Shown: positions 33,543-42,987, numbered from the stretch's first letter. The stretch is 64,000 bases of DNA from Flavobacterium sp. LC2016-23 (GCF_009674775.1 NZ_WKKE01000019.1:62001-126000); one strand, 5' to 3'. Notes: generated by a model not told the origin, from the sequence alone. Numbers and translations are program-made.

Positions 33543-35519
33543 ATGACTTTTCAAGAAGAAATACAACAAGGAATACCAAGCATATTACCTCCGAAAAAAC
33601 AATACGATTTAGCGATTAACCATGCGCCAAAACGAAAAGAAATTCTTTCTGCGGAAGAAAAAAAACTGGCTTTAAAAAATGCATTACGTTATTTTGAAGC
33701 CCGCCATCACGCTGAATTAATTACTGAATTTTCAGAAGAATTAGAAAAATACGGCCGTATTTACATGTACCGCTTTCGTCCGGATTACAGGATGTACGCC
33801 AGACCTATTGACGAATATCCGGGAAAATCAGTACAGGCAAAAGCCATTATGCACATGATTCAGAACAACCTGGATTATGCCGTAGCACAACATCCGCACG
33901 AGTTAATTACCTATGGCGGCAACGGAGCTGTTTTCCAGAACTGGGCGCAATATTTACTGACCATGCAGTATTTGTCTGAAATGACAGATGAGCAAACGCT
34001 GACGATGTATTCGGGACATCCGATGGGATTATTTCCTTCACATACAGAAGCACCAAGAGTGGTGGTTACGAATGGAATGGTAATTCCGAATTATTCAAAA
34101 CCGGACGACTGGGAAAAAATGAATGCGCTTGGCGTTTCGCAATACGGACAAATGACTGCCGGAAGTTATATGTATATCGGCCCGCAGGGAATTGTACACG
34201 GGACAACCATCACCGTTTTAAATGGTTTCAGAAAAATAAAACAAAATCCGGAAGGCAGTTTATTTGTAACTTCAGGATTGGGCGGAATGAGCGGTGCACA
34301 GCCAAAAGCAGGAAATATTGCCGGCTGCGTTACGGTTTGTGCCGAGGTAAATCCTAAAATCACCAAAATTCGTCACGAACAAGGCTGGATTAACGAGATT
34401 GTTACTTCGACGGAAGAACTGGTGAAGAGAGTGACTTCGGCGAAAGCCAATAAAGAAGTAGTTTCGATTGCCTACTTAGGGAATGTTGTGGATGTATGGG
34501 AATGTTTAGATAAAGAAAATATCAAAATCGATTTAGGTTCCGACCAGACTTCGCTTCACAATCCGTGGGCTGGCGGTTACTATCCGGTTGGAATTTCTTT
34601 TGAAGAGGCCAACGAAATGATGGCCAATAATCCTGAATTATTCAAAGAAAAAGTGCAGGAAACTTTACGCCGACATGCTGCTGCCATCAACAAACATACC
34701 GCAAAAGGAACTTACTTTTTCGATTACGGAAATGCCTTTTTACTGGAAGCTTCCCGCGCCGGTGCAGCAGTAATGGCCGAAAATAATATCGATTTTAAAT
34801 ATCCGAGTTACGTTCAGGATATTATGGGACCAATGTGTTTTGATTACGGATTCGGGCCTTTCCGATGGGTGTGTACTTCCGGAAAACCGGAAGATTTGCA
34901 AAAGACAGATACTATCGCTTCTCAGGTTTTAGAAGAAATGGCGAAGACGGCTCCAGATGAAATTCAGCAGCAAATGCAGGACAACATCAAATGGATCAAA
35001 GGTGCTCAGGAAAACAAACTGGTGGTAGGCTCTCAGGCCCGAATATTATATGCAGATGCCGAAGGACGCATTAAAATTGCAGAAGCTTTTAACCAGGCAA
35101 TTGCCAGAGGTGAAATCGGAACTGTTGTTCTGGGCCGCGATCATCACGACGTTTCCGGAACAGATTCGCCTTACAGGGAAACCTCAAACATTTATGATGG
35201 TTCCCGTTTTACGGCCGATATGGCGATTCAGAATGTAATTGGAGACAGCTTTAGAGGTGCTACATGGGTTTCTATTCACAATGGCGGCGGAGTTGGCTGG
35301 GGAGAGGTTATAAACGGTGGCTTTGGTATGGTTCTTGATGGTTCTAAAGAGGCTTCAAAACGTTTAGCATCAATGCTTTTTTGGGATGTTAACAACGGAA
35401 TTTCAAGACGAAGCTGGGCCAGAAATGACGAAGCTATTTTTGCTATAAAAAGAGCAATGGAAGTTCAGCCTTTATTAAAAGTGACTTTACCGAATATTGT
35501 GGATGAAAGTTTGCTTTAA
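33543..35519 (+). CDS. hutU: Urocanate hydratase
   Basis: 658 residues. Contains the NAD-binding and active-site motifs of urocanase: YGGNGAVFQNWAQY, QMTAGSYMYIGPQGIVHGTT, GLGGMSGAQPKA and MGPMCFDYGFGPFRWVCTSG. Converts urocanate to imidazolone propionate in histidine breakdown, using NAD+ as an electrophile. Longer than the 550-residue type, as in the branch that bears an extra N-terminal region (about residues 1-75). No other hut gene lies in this window, so the pathway is split over the chromosome or begins elsewhere. Confidence 0.96.
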   Translation: MTFQEEIQQGIPSILPPKKQYDLAINHAPKRKEILSAEEKKLALKNALRYFEARHHAELITEFSEELEKYGRIYMYRFRPDYRMYARPIDEYPGKSVQAKAIMHMIQNNLDYAVAQHPHELITYGGNGAVFQNWAQYLLTMQYLSEMTDEQTLTMYSGHPMGLFPSHTEAPRVVVTNGMVIPNYSKPDDWEKMNALGVSQYGQMTAGSYMYIGPQGIVHGTTITVLNGFRKIKQNPEGSLFVTSGLGGMSGAQPKAGNIAGCVTVCAEVNPKITKIRHEQGWINEIVTSTEELVKRVTSAKANKEVVSIAYLGNVVDVWECLDKENIKIDLGSDQTSLHNPWAGGYYPVGISFEEANEMMANNPELFKEKVQETLRRHAAAINKHTAKGTYFFDYGNAFLLEASRAGAAVMAENNIDFKYPSYVQDIMGPMCFDYGFGPFRWVCTSGKPEDLQKTDTIASQVLEEMAKTAPDEIQQQMQDNIKWIKGAQENKLVVGSQARILYADAEGRIKIAEAFNQAIARGEIGTVVLGRDHHDVSGTDSPYRETSNIYDGSRFTADMAIQNVIGDSFRGATWVSIHNGGGVGWGEVINGGFGMVLDGSKEASKRLASMLFWDVNNGISRRSWARNDEAIFAIKRAMEVQPLLKVTLPNIVDESLL

Positions 35520-35560
35520 TACACAGTTGTTATTGGGAATGTAATCGAAGGGTAACGACA

Positions 35561-35595
35561 AAAAAAGAGGGCTTCGACTACGCTCAGCCTGACAA
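35561..35595 (+). repeat. Fragment of a dispersed flavobacterial intergenic repeat
   Basis: The text GGCTTCGACTACGCTCAGC resembles the 'ttcgact-cgctcagcctgaca' element scattered in many Flavobacterium genomes. Only one copy was seen here, so identification rests on recall. Confidence 0.35.
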
Positions 35596-35633
35596 ATAGC
35601 TGATAAATTGAGAACAAATAAATTTTTATAAAT

Positions 35634-36170
35634 ATGAAAACATTCAAATTAATACCGGTTTTTCTGCTTTTACTACTGGCTTCATGCAGTACAGTCAGTG
35701 TTTATTCTGATTACGACAAAAGTGTCGACTTTACGCCTTATAAAACGTATGCTTTCTTTAAGCCCGGTATTGATAAGGTAGAGATTTCTGATTTGGATAA
35801 AAGACGTATCCTGCATGCTATTGATTCACAGATGCAGGCAAAAGGCTTTACAAAAAGTGATAACCCTGATATGCTGATCAACATTTTTACCAAATCAAGA
35901 GAGCAGGTTGATGTGAACCAATTTAGCGCCGGATGGGGTTATGGTTGGGGATGGGGATGGAATCCCTATATGATGTACGGAGGACAAACTACGGTTTCTA
36001 CTTCTACACAAGGAACTTTATATATTGATTTTATTGACGCCAAAAAGAAAGAAATGATCTGGCAGGGCGAAGGAATCGGTACACTGACCAAAAACGCCGA
36101 TAAGAAAGATGAAAAAGTAAACGAATTTGTAACTAAAATTTTAGCACAATATCCGCCGGTTAAGAAATAG
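35634..36170 (+). CDS. DUF4136 lipoprotein
   Basis: 178 residues. Lipobox ASC (Cys18). Pattern of the DUF4136 family: VDFTPYKTYAFF, then DLDKRRILHAIDSQMQAKGF, and an end with GTLYIDFIDAKKKEMIWQGEG. A Trp/Gly-rich run (WGYGWGWGWNPYMMYGG) interrupts the middle. Outer-membrane or periplasmic, unknown role. Spaced about 110 bases after hutU. Confidence 0.85.
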   Translation: MKTFKLIPVFLLLLLASCSTVSVYSDYDKSVDFTPYKTYAFFKPGIDKVEISDLDKRRILHAIDSQMQAKGFTKSDNPDMLINIFTKSREQVDVNQFSAGWGYGWGWGWNPYMMYGGQTTVSTSTQGTLYIDFIDAKKKEMIWQGEGIGTLTKNADKKDEKVNEFVTKILAQYPPVKK

Positions 36171-36253
36171 TTTTCAGTCTCTCCCGATAGCTATCGGAAT
36201 TAGTTTTTTATAAAACCGGAAAGACTTCCTGGATCACTTTACAAAATAATTAA

Positions 36254-36261
36254 TACATTTG
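36254..36261 (+). promoter_or_regulatory. -7 element of the ilvA leader transcript
   Basis: TACATTTG, exact TAnnTTTG match. Transcription would begin near 36268, 12 bases before the leader-peptide ATG. Confidence 0.6.
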
Positions 36262-36279
36262 TTTTTCAAACAACAAAAA

Positions 36280-36336
36280 ATGTCAAACTTAAATAACATT
36301 ATTATCGTGATTAACATTATTGCAATTCAGCAGTAA
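36280..36336 (+). CDS. Isoleucine-rich leader peptide of ilvA
   Basis: An 18-codon frame, MSNLNNIIIVINIIAIQQ, with seven Ile codons plus Leu and Val between positions 4 and 16. The peptide has no protein role; its codons sense charged tRNA-Ile. It is preceded by a consensus promoter and followed by an overlapping antiterminator and terminator, so it is the leader of a ribosome-mediated attenuator in front of threonine deaminase, the first step of isoleucine synthesis. Its stop codon (36334-36336) leaves five bases before the antiterminator arm, which a ribosome reaching the stop would cover. Confidence 0.75.
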   Translation: MSNLNNIIIVINIIAIQQ

Positions 36337-36340
36337 TGGC

Positions 36341-36385
36341 GAGGTGTTATATAAAGAAGTAAACAAATACAATTTATCAAACCTC
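36341..36385 (+). promoter_or_regulatory. Antiterminator hairpin of the ilvA attenuator
   Basis: GAGGT-TT-ATAAA (36341-36355, with one bulged G and a small internal loop) pairs with TTTAT-AA-ACCTC (36373-36385), 12 base pairs. The right arm shares the ACCTC bases with the terminator's left arm (36380-36387), so only one structure can form. Confidence 0.65.
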
Positions 36386-36407
36386 CCATAATCGGGAGGT
36401 TTTTTTT
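36380..36407 (+). terminator. Attenuator terminator before ilvA
   Basis: AACCTCCC (36380-36387), loop ATAATC, GGGAGGTT (36394-36401), followed by a T-run of eight. Intrinsic terminator placed 96 bases upstream of ilvA, not after any gene. Confidence 0.85.
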
Positions 36408-36416
36408 ATTTAAATA

Positions 36417-36487
36417 GCCCGAATTTACACGAATTAAGGATACCGATTCACGTAAAAAAATTCATCGCTGTTCGTGAAATTCGGGGC
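36417..36487. repeat. Imperfect palindrome in the ilvA leader
   Basis: GCCCGAATTT (36417-36426) pairs with AAATTCGGGGC (36477-36487) with one bulge; the inner part holds 'acgaatt' text of the same family as 43682-43814. It lies between the attenuator terminator and the ilvA ATG. Confidence 0.45.
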
Positions 36488-36502
36488 AAAAAAACAAGAA
36501 TT

Positions 36503-37747
36503 ATGAATTTATTTAACGAAGTCCTTACTGCTAAAAAGCAGCTCGAAAATGTAGTTGCCGCTACTCCACTGACGCAAAATTTGAATCTTTCAGACGAATT
36601 TAAATCGGTTATTTTATTAAAAAGAGAAGATTTGCAAATTGTCCGGTCGTATAAAATCAGAGGGGCTTACAATAAGATTTCTTCGTTAAACGAAAGTGAG
36701 AAAGCAACCGGAATTGTTTGTGCCAGTGCTGGAAATCACGCCCAGGGAGTTGCATATTCTTGTAATTTACTACATATACAAGGTAAAATCTACATGCCCA
36801 AGACCACTCCAAAGCAAAAAGTAAAACAAGTACAGCTCTTCGGAAAATCATTTGTAGAGATTGTTCTGACCGGAGATACTTTTGATGATGCTTATGCGTC
36901 AGCGACAGCAGATGCCCTCAAAAACCATAAAATTTTTATTCATCCTTTCGATGATGTAAAAGTGATGGCAGGTCAGGGAACGGTTGGCCTTGAAATTCTT
37001 GACACCTTTAAAGAACCTATAGATTACGTTTTTGTTCCAATAGGTGGCGGCGGACTGGCTTCCGGTTTGTCGGAAGTTTTTAAACAGCTGAGCCCGGACA
37101 CCAAAATTATCGGTGTAGAACCAAAAGGCGCGCCTTCCATGAAAAATTCCATTCAGGAAAACAAAAATACAGCCCTTACCACCATCGATAAATTTGTTGA
37201 TGGAGCCGCCGTAAAACAAGTGGGTGATATGACTTTCGAAATTTGCCGAAAAAACCTGGACGATATTATTCTGGTTCCCGAAGGAAAGGTTTGTACCACA
37301 ATTTTGAGATTGTACAATGAAGAAGCTATGGTTGTCGAGCCCGCAGGAGCTTTGACTATTGCCGCCTTAGATTTTTACAAAGATAAAATCAAAGGCAAAA
37401 ATGTAGTCTGCGTAGTAAGCGGGAGTAATAATGATATCGAAAGAACTGCTGAAATAAAAGAACGTTCTCTGCTGTACGAGGGATTGATGCATTATTTTAT
37501 GATTCAGTTTCCACAGCGTCCCGGTGCGTTAAAGGAATTTGTAAACAATATTTTGGGGCCTGATGATGATATCACTTATTTTCAGTTTGCAAAGAAAAAC
37601 AGCCGTGAGGTTGGATCTGTAGTTGTGGGCCTTGAACTGAAAAACAAAAAGGACATTCTCGCCATTAAAATGAACATGACCAAAAATGGTTTTGAATTCC
37701 AGTACCTGAATGATAATCAGGATTTGTTTACGCAGTTAATTGGTTAA
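36503..37747 (+). CDS. ilvA: Threonine ammonia-lyase (threonine deaminase)
   Basis: 414 residues. Fold-type II PLP enzyme: K51 in VRSYKIRGAYNK, SAGNHAQG for substrate, GGGGLASGL for phosphate. A C-terminal ACT-like regulatory domain (about 325-414: LMHYFMIQFPQRPGALKEFVNNILG) fits the biosynthetic enzyme that makes 2-oxobutanoate for isoleucine. Preceded by an Ile-rich leader attenuator and followed by its own terminator at 37763-37790; the rest of the ilv operon is not here. Confidence 0.96.
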   Translation: MNLFNEVLTAKKQLENVVAATPLTQNLNLSDEFKSVILLKREDLQIVRSYKIRGAYNKISSLNESEKATGIVCASAGNHAQGVAYSCNLLHIQGKIYMPKTTPKQKVKQVQLFGKSFVEIVLTGDTFDDAYASATADALKNHKIFIHPFDDVKVMAGQGTVGLEILDTFKEPIDYVFVPIGGGGLASGLSEVFKQLSPDTKIIGVEPKGAPSMKNSIQENKNTALTTIDKFVDGAAVKQVGDMTFEICRKNLDDIILVPEGKVCTTILRLYNEEAMVVEPAGALTIAALDFYKDKIKGKNVVCVVSGSNNDIERTAEIKERSLLYEGLMHYFMIQFPQRPGALKEFVNNILGPDDDITYFQFAKKNSREVGSVVVGLELKNKKDILAIKMNMTKNGFEFQYLNDNQDLFTQLIG

Positions 37748-37762
37748 TTCAATGAAAATAAA

Positions 37763-37790
37763 AAAGGCTGTCTGATACCAGACAGCCTTT
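37763..37790. terminator. Bidirectional terminator between ilvA and the GH30 gene
   Basis: Perfect 12-bp stem, AAAGGCTGTCTG (37763-37774) with CAGACAGCCTTT (37779-37790), loop ATAC. Serves convergent genes. Confidence 0.85.
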
Positions 37791-37830
37791 CAAATCAAAT
37801 AAAAATTACTAACTAATTATAGATTTGAAT

Positions 37831-39987
37831 TTATTGTTTCAGCACTTTTTTGGAATAAGTGCCTTTATCATCATTAATTTTAACGATGTAAAGTCCTCTT
37901 GGTAATTTTGAAATTTCGATTTCAGATGGATTTCCTTTCACAAAACTTAGCTGCTTTTTCAAGACACTCTGCCCTGAAATAGTGAAGACTTCTACGGATC
38001 CGTCACCTTGATGATTGGTGCCGATTTTTAAGTAATCATTCGTTTCATTAATAAAAATGGTCCTGTCAGTGCTCTCCGTTTCTGCAGCAGCATCTTTTGT
38101 AATACCGTTTTTGGCCGTTGATTCGATCTGTACCAATTGCCATTGCTGATTTAAGCCTCCTGTGTAAGACCAAACCTGAATGTTGGCCCCATTGGCAGTA
38201 GAAACATTTTCAACGTCAAGTGATTTTCCACTGTTTACATTGATTATTTTGTAATAGCCTCCTCCAAGACTAGTTACCGTCCATTTGAATTCATTTGTAG
38301 CAGCGAAAGTTTTTTGTACCACTTTTACGCCATCGCCTGTACCGTTATTTTCGGTGGTCAGATACATTTGAGTCGATTTCACAATAATATAAAAATTGCC
38401 ACTTCCGGCCGGCACAAATTTCCAACGCTGATTATTTCCTCCGCCATTTGTAATATCGTATTGCTGAATTCTGCTTCCGCTTGTTGTAGCATTATCGGCT
38501 ACATCTAATCCCTTATTGCTATTTCTGGAGATAATATTGTAATAGCCCGGATAATCAGTTGCCGGCGGTGTTCCGGCTCCCCAGGCAAATGTCACTGCCG
38601 AAGCCGAAGGAACCGCATAATCAAAAGCAGATGATCCCGAAACGATTCTGATGGTATTGGATGAGCCGCCTGAATTATAAACCACAAGTGCAATCGATCC
38701 GTCAGGATTTTTAAATCCGGCAGAAAAAATGCTGCCGTTTGTACTGGAAGAGTTAATTCTTAAAGCACCCGGCTTTACAAATTTTGAGATCTGTCCAATA
38801 ATATAATACGCTACATTTTTGGTATAACTGGTACTATTATTCACAGTAATAGCTCCCAGACAAGTGTTGCATCCGCCGGGAGTACGCGGTCCCAAACCTG
38901 AATTGTTTGCCGCGTTCCATTCCAGAACAGTTTTTGCCCAGTTATTAGTACTTCCAATCACTACGTTTTGCATGTGCCATCCAAAATCTCCGCTAAAACT
39001 TCCGCCCGATCCGGTGTATTGTTCTGTAAAATAAACGTTTTTATTGGTTGCGTTTCGAACTGTTGACATAGCCGAAATGTTTCCTAAATACAAATGAAAC
39101 GCTGCGCCATCAACATAACTGCTATTGTTTAAAACATCAATCGGATAAGCTGTATTGTCGCAATTATGGTCAAAAGCTATGATTTTTATATTTCCGTAAC
39201 CTGCTGATGCCATCTGTGGCCCCAATTGCGTGTTAATAAAATTCTTTTGTTCAGTTGAATTCATTAACATACTTGGTTCGTTATATGGGTTTTCCGGTTC
39301 GTTTTGAGGCGTAATTCCCCAAATCGAAATGCCCTGTGCCTGCATGGCTGCAAAATATTTTACGAAATATCTCGCGTAAGCAGCATAATATTGCGTCTGT
39401 AAACTTCCGCCCACCCACGAATTATTAGTTTTCATCCAGCGTGGTGCTGACCATGGCGTGGCTAATATTTTTATATTGGGATTAATAAGCAGGATCTTTT
39501 TAATGATCGGAATTAAATACGTCAAATCAGGTCCGTTAAGGCTAAAATTATTCATATTGACATCGCCCGAAGTTTCATTGTAGCTGTAAGAAGAGCTGCT
39601 TAAATCGGATGCTCCGATACTAATTCTGACCACACTGGCATTTAAACCCGTGGTCGGATTGTATAAATCATTTAACAATTGATTTTGCTGGGTGGCTGCC
39701 ATTCCGCTAATCACTTCGCAACTTCCCTCGGTAAGGGTATAACCAAATCCGTCCATGGTCTGATAAGTCGTTGAAGGATTAACAGTTACCGTTGAAGGAT
39801 TACTTCCGGAATTGGCACCAAAACTTACCGTTGCCTGCTGTTGTAATAATTTGGACTGATCACCTGTCGTCATCCAGGGGGTCACCGTCTGGGCATTCGT
39901 TTTCGCAGTAAACAGTAATAACATAATGACTGGTATCATTATACTAAACTTTATTCGTTTTTTGGTTTTTGGGGTAGTTTTACTCAT
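37831..39987 (-). CDS. Secreted GH30 glycosidase with ricin-type lectin and T9SS sorting domain
   Basis: 718 residues. Signal peptide to about residue 32, GH30 (beta/alpha)8 domain (about 65-470) with the acid/base Glu230 in ITPQNEPENP and nucleophile Glu322 in VYFTEQYTG, then a beta-trefoil lectin (about 490-625; repeats such as SNKGLDVADNATTSGSRIQQYD and GGGNNQRWKFV) and a T9SS type A sorting domain (about 645-718, ending GLYIVKINDDKGTYSKKVLKQ). It is exported across the outer membrane and cleaves beta-linked glucan, xylan or glucosylceramide; the subfamily is not clear. It is not next to any SusCD genes. Confidence 0.92.
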   Translation of the reverse strand: MSKTTPKTKKRIKFSIMIPVIMLLLFTAKTNAQTVTPWMTTGDQSKLLQQQATVSFGANSGSNPSTVTVNPSTTYQTMDGFGYTLTEGSCEVISGMAATQQNQLLNDLYNPTTGLNASVVRISIGASDLSSSSYSYNETSGDVNMNNFSLNGPDLTYLIPIIKKILLINPNIKILATPWSAPRWMKTNNSWVGGSLQTQYYAAYARYFVKYFAAMQAQGISIWGITPQNEPENPYNEPSMLMNSTEQKNFINTQLGPQMASAGYGNIKIIAFDHNCDNTAYPIDVLNNSSYVDGAAFHLYLGNISAMSTVRNATNKNVYFTEQYTGSGGSFSGDFGWHMQNVVIGSTNNWAKTVLEWNAANNSGLGPRTPGGCNTCLGAITVNNSTSYTKNVAYYIIGQISKFVKPGALRINSSSTNGSIFSAGFKNPDGSIALVVYNSGGSSNTIRIVSGSSAFDYAVPSASAVTFAWGAGTPPATDYPGYYNIISRNSNKGLDVADNATTSGSRIQQYDITNGGGNNQRWKFVPAGSGNFYIIVKSTQMYLTTENNGTGDGVKVVQKTFAATNEFKWTVTSLGGGYYKIINVNSGKSLDVENVSTANGANIQVWSYTGGLNQQWQLVQIESTAKNGITKDAAAETESTDRTIFINETNDYLKIGTNHQGDGSVEVFTISGQSVLKKQLSFVKGNPSEIEISKLPRGLYIVKINDDKGTYSKKVLKQ

Positions 39988-40359
39988 TTCTTTACGGTTT
40001 TAATAATTTAATTTTTCTTTATTTTTAAGATTAATTTTATTAATTACCTTCAAAATTATGTTAATTTTTATTAAAACAATAATTTACAAACTTAACAAAA
40101 ACACATCAAAACGGATATAAAACCTTACAAAAGCATATCTACCTAAAAAACAAAGCTTTGATTATTAGAAATTTAAACAAAAATAACACCCCTTTGAGAA
40201 AGTGGCTTTTTTCGCCAAATTCTATTTCAATAAAAAAGTTCAAAAGAATATCATTTTAGAGTAAATTTAAAATCAAAAAATGCTGTTAAATGATAAATAT
40301 CAGAAAGTAAAGGCTTAGTTATATTGTATTTTTGCAATTGAATTTTACCTTTTTAAAAC
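39988..40359. other. Divergent regulatory gap between GH30 and globin genes
   Basis: AT-rich, about 370 bases. Contains the GH30-side match CAAACTTA (40087-40094, TAAGTTTG on the minus strand) and the globin-side TATTTTTG (40327-40334), both consensus -7 elements. No gene or repeat seen. Confidence 0.5.
40327..40334 (+). promoter_or_regulatory. -7 element for the truncated globin gene
   Basis: TATTTTTG, exact TAnnTTTG match, 26 bases before the ATG. Confidence 0.55.
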
Positions 40360-40743
40360 ATGGCGACTCAGGATATTTCAAGCTTAGGCGATATTAAACT
40401 TTTAGTGAATACCTTTTATGCGAAAGTGCAGGATGATGAATTAATCGGCCCCATTTTTAATGAAAAAATGTTAGGAAGATGGCCCGAACATCTGGAAAAG
40501 ATGTATCGTTTTTGGCAGACTATTTTGTTAGAAGAGCATACATATTCAGGAAGTCCTTTCCCTCCGCACAAACACTTACCGGTAAATCAGACTCATTTTG
40601 ATCGCTGGATGGAAATCTTCACAACAACTGTCGACTTTTTGTTTGTCGGTAAATTAGCCGAAGAAGCTAAAATTCGCGCTGCAAATATGGCGTATATGTT
40701 CAATTATAAAATTGACTATTTCAGGAATGCTGAAAATCTGTAG
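40360..40743 (+). CDS. Group III truncated haemoglobin
   Basis: 127 residues, the length of the TrHb3 class. B10-type Tyr20 in NTFYAKVQDDELIGPIF, then KMYRFWQTILL, and proximal His79 in THFDRWMEIFTTTV. Binds haem; likely roles are oxygen or NO chemistry, typical of microaerobic physiology. Next downstream on the strand is the aromatic amino acid hydroxylase, a dioxygen-using enzyme, but 156 bases apart with no shared promoter evidence. Confidence 0.92.
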   Translation: MATQDISSLGDIKLLVNTFYAKVQDDELIGPIFNEKMLGRWPEHLEKMYRFWQTILLEEHTYSGSPFPPHKHLPVNQTHFDRWMEIFTTTVDFLFVGKLAEEAKIRAANMAYMFNYKIDYFRNAENL

Positions 40744-40899
40744 CCATTAAAAATTGTGAAATATGATCTTGTGGAGCTGAACGGCCGAACTCACGAAAAA
40801 TGCAATAAAGAATCATTTCGAGCAAAAAAAATATAACGAACAGCAAAAAATAGCCGTCTTAATTCGTAATTTTACATTCTAATCTACAACGTTTTCGAA

Positions 40900-42657
40900 A
40901 TGAATGCCAATATTGAAACAAACCCGTTATTAGAGCGATTGCCTAAACATTTAAAGCAATTTATCAAACCTCAGGATTATGGCGATTACACGCCTATCAA
41001 TCAGGCCGTTTGGCGCTATGTGATGCGTAAAAACGTAGATTATTTATCGAAAGTAGCGCATCATTCTTATCTGGATGGTTTACGAAAAACGGGAATTGAA
41101 ATAGATTCTATTCCGAGTATGTATGGCATGAACCGGATTCTGACCGAAATTGGCTGGGCTGCGGTTGCGGTTGACGGATTTATTCCGCCTAATGCTTTTA
41201 TGGAATTTCAAGCCTATAACGTTTTGGTTATTGCCTCTGATATCAGACAATTAGAACATATTGAATACACACCTGCACCGGACATTATACATGAAGGTGC
41301 CGGCCACGCTCCTATTATTGCCAATCCTGAATATGCTGAATACCTGCGACGTTTTGGAGAAATTGGCTGTAAAGCTATTTCATCGCATAAGGATTATCAA
41401 ATGTACGAAGCGATTCGCCTGCTTTCTATTTTGAAAGAAGCTGAAGATACGCCACAGGAAAAAATCGAGGAAGCCGAAAAAGCAGTTGCTGATTTACAAA
41501 ACAATATGGGCGAGTTATCGGAAATGGCCCAAATTAGGAACCTGCATTGGTGGACTGTTGAATACGGCCTGATCGGAACTGTTGAAGATCCGAAAATTTA
41601 CGGTGCAGGACTGCTTTCGTCGATTGGGGAAAGTGCCTGGTGCATGACTGATAATGTGAAGAAAATCCCTTATGATATCTCGGCAGCGAATCAGAATTTT
41701 GATATTACACAATTGCAGCCCCAATTGTATGTAACGCCAAATTTCTCTTATCTGAGTTTGATTTTGGAAGAATTTGCAAATAAAATGGCTTTGCGCACCG
41801 GAGGAATTTCCGGTATTAATAAACTGATTCATTCGAATGCTTTGGGTACGATTGAACTGAGTACCGGCTTACAGGTTTCGGGTGTTTTTACCAATGTGAT
41901 TGAAGACGAAGGAAAACCTGTCTATATTCAGACCACCGGAAAAACAGCTTTGGCCTACCGCGAAAAAGAATTAGTAGGTCACGGAACTTTGACACATCCG
42001 GAAGGATTCGGAAGTCCGATCGGGAAACTGAAAGGCTTTAATTTAGCGATTGAAGACATGAGTCCGAAGGATTTACAGGCGTATAATATTGTTGAGAATG
42101 AAGCTGTAAAACTGGAATTTGAAGGTAATATTATTGTGGAAGGTGAAATCATTACCGGTTCCAGAAACCTGCACGGAGAAATTATCCTGATCAGTTTTAG
42201 AAATTGTACGGTAACGCATGGGGAGACTGTATTGTTTCAGCCAGAGTGGGGAAATTACGATATGGCGATTGGGAAAAAAGTCGTTTCGGCATTTTCAGGA
42301 CCAGCAGATGTCAATAGTTTTGACCTGATTAATACGGTTCCGACCACAACCACCATAAAAGCAAAACATACTGATGAACGTGATGAATTGGAAACTTTGT
42401 ATCAGACTGTTCGTTTGATCAGAGAGAGTAAAAATTCCACATCAGACGTGAAATCTGTATTCGAAAAACTTAAAAATAATCACTCTAATGATTGGCTGCT
42501 TTCGGTAGAAATCGCGGAGCTTCTGAAGGATTCAGATCAGACTCAGTTATTGCAGGAAGTTTTAATTTACCTGGACCAGTTGAAAGAAAAACGTCCTGAA
42601 ATAGCTCATTTAATTTCCGGTGGACTGGATTTGATTTTTGATAAGAAAGCCGTTTAG
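40900..42657 (+). CDS. Aromatic amino acid hydroxylase (pterin- and iron-dependent)
   Basis: 585 residues, about twice the length of bacterial phenylalanine 4-monooxygenase. The catalytic half shows the iron ligands H131 and H136 in DIIHEGAGHAPII and Glu221 in HWWTVEYGLIG, with the FMEFQAY and ANPEYAEYLRRFGEIG blocks. It hydroxylates Phe, Tyr or Trp; which one cannot be said. After about residue 340 comes an extra beta-rich region (LTHPEGFGSPIGKLKGFNLAIED ... VEGEIITGSRNLHGEIILISFRNC) and a helical tail (about 490-585) not found in the short enzymes. Confidence 0.92.
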   Translation: MNANIETNPLLERLPKHLKQFIKPQDYGDYTPINQAVWRYVMRKNVDYLSKVAHHSYLDGLRKTGIEIDSIPSMYGMNRILTEIGWAAVAVDGFIPPNAFMEFQAYNVLVIASDIRQLEHIEYTPAPDIIHEGAGHAPIIANPEYAEYLRRFGEIGCKAISSHKDYQMYEAIRLLSILKEAEDTPQEKIEEAEKAVADLQNNMGELSEMAQIRNLHWWTVEYGLIGTVEDPKIYGAGLLSSIGESAWCMTDNVKKIPYDISAANQNFDITQLQPQLYVTPNFSYLSLILEEFANKMALRTGGISGINKLIHSNALGTIELSTGLQVSGVFTNVIEDEGKPVYIQTTGKTALAYREKELVGHGTLTHPEGFGSPIGKLKGFNLAIEDMSPKDLQAYNIVENEAVKLEFEGNIIVEGEIITGSRNLHGEIILISFRNCTVTHGETVLFQPEWGNYDMAIGKKVVSAFSGPADVNSFDLINTVPTTTTIKAKHTDERDELETLYQTVRLIRESKNSTSDVKSVFEKLKNNHSNDWLLSVEIAELLKDSDQTQLLQEVLIYLDQLKEKRPEIAHLISGGLDLIFDKKAV

Positions 42658-42987
42658 TTTTTTTCCGAAAACACTCAGTTTTATTGCGGATTTTGTCCGC
42701 GGATTTTACTGGTTTAAACGGGTTTTTGCTTTTTTTCTCGCAGATTTTGGAGATTGAGCCAATTATATTACGTGAATGAGCAAAGTTTTTTGTTATTCCG
42801 AAGAAGAAGTTTTGTTCGCTGGTTTAACGGATTTAAACTGGTTCTCACAGTTTTTTCTCGCAGATAGATCAGATTGTAATCTTATGAAAACTCAACTTTT
42901 TTTATCGAAATGACAAGATGGTGCGCTTAATCTGTAGCAAAAAAAACTTTGAACCTTTGTAACTCTGAACCTTTGAACCTTCAAAAA
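42658..42987. other. Repeat-rich gap after the aromatic amino acid hydroxylase gene
   Basis: About 330 bases without a gene. Two degenerate copies of an element centred on TTTCTCGCAGATTT (about 42712-42758 and 42821-42875) and a short pair 'gaacctttg' near 42950-42985. These are common intergenic text in Flavobacterium. No gene, promoter or clear terminator. Confidence 0.55.
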
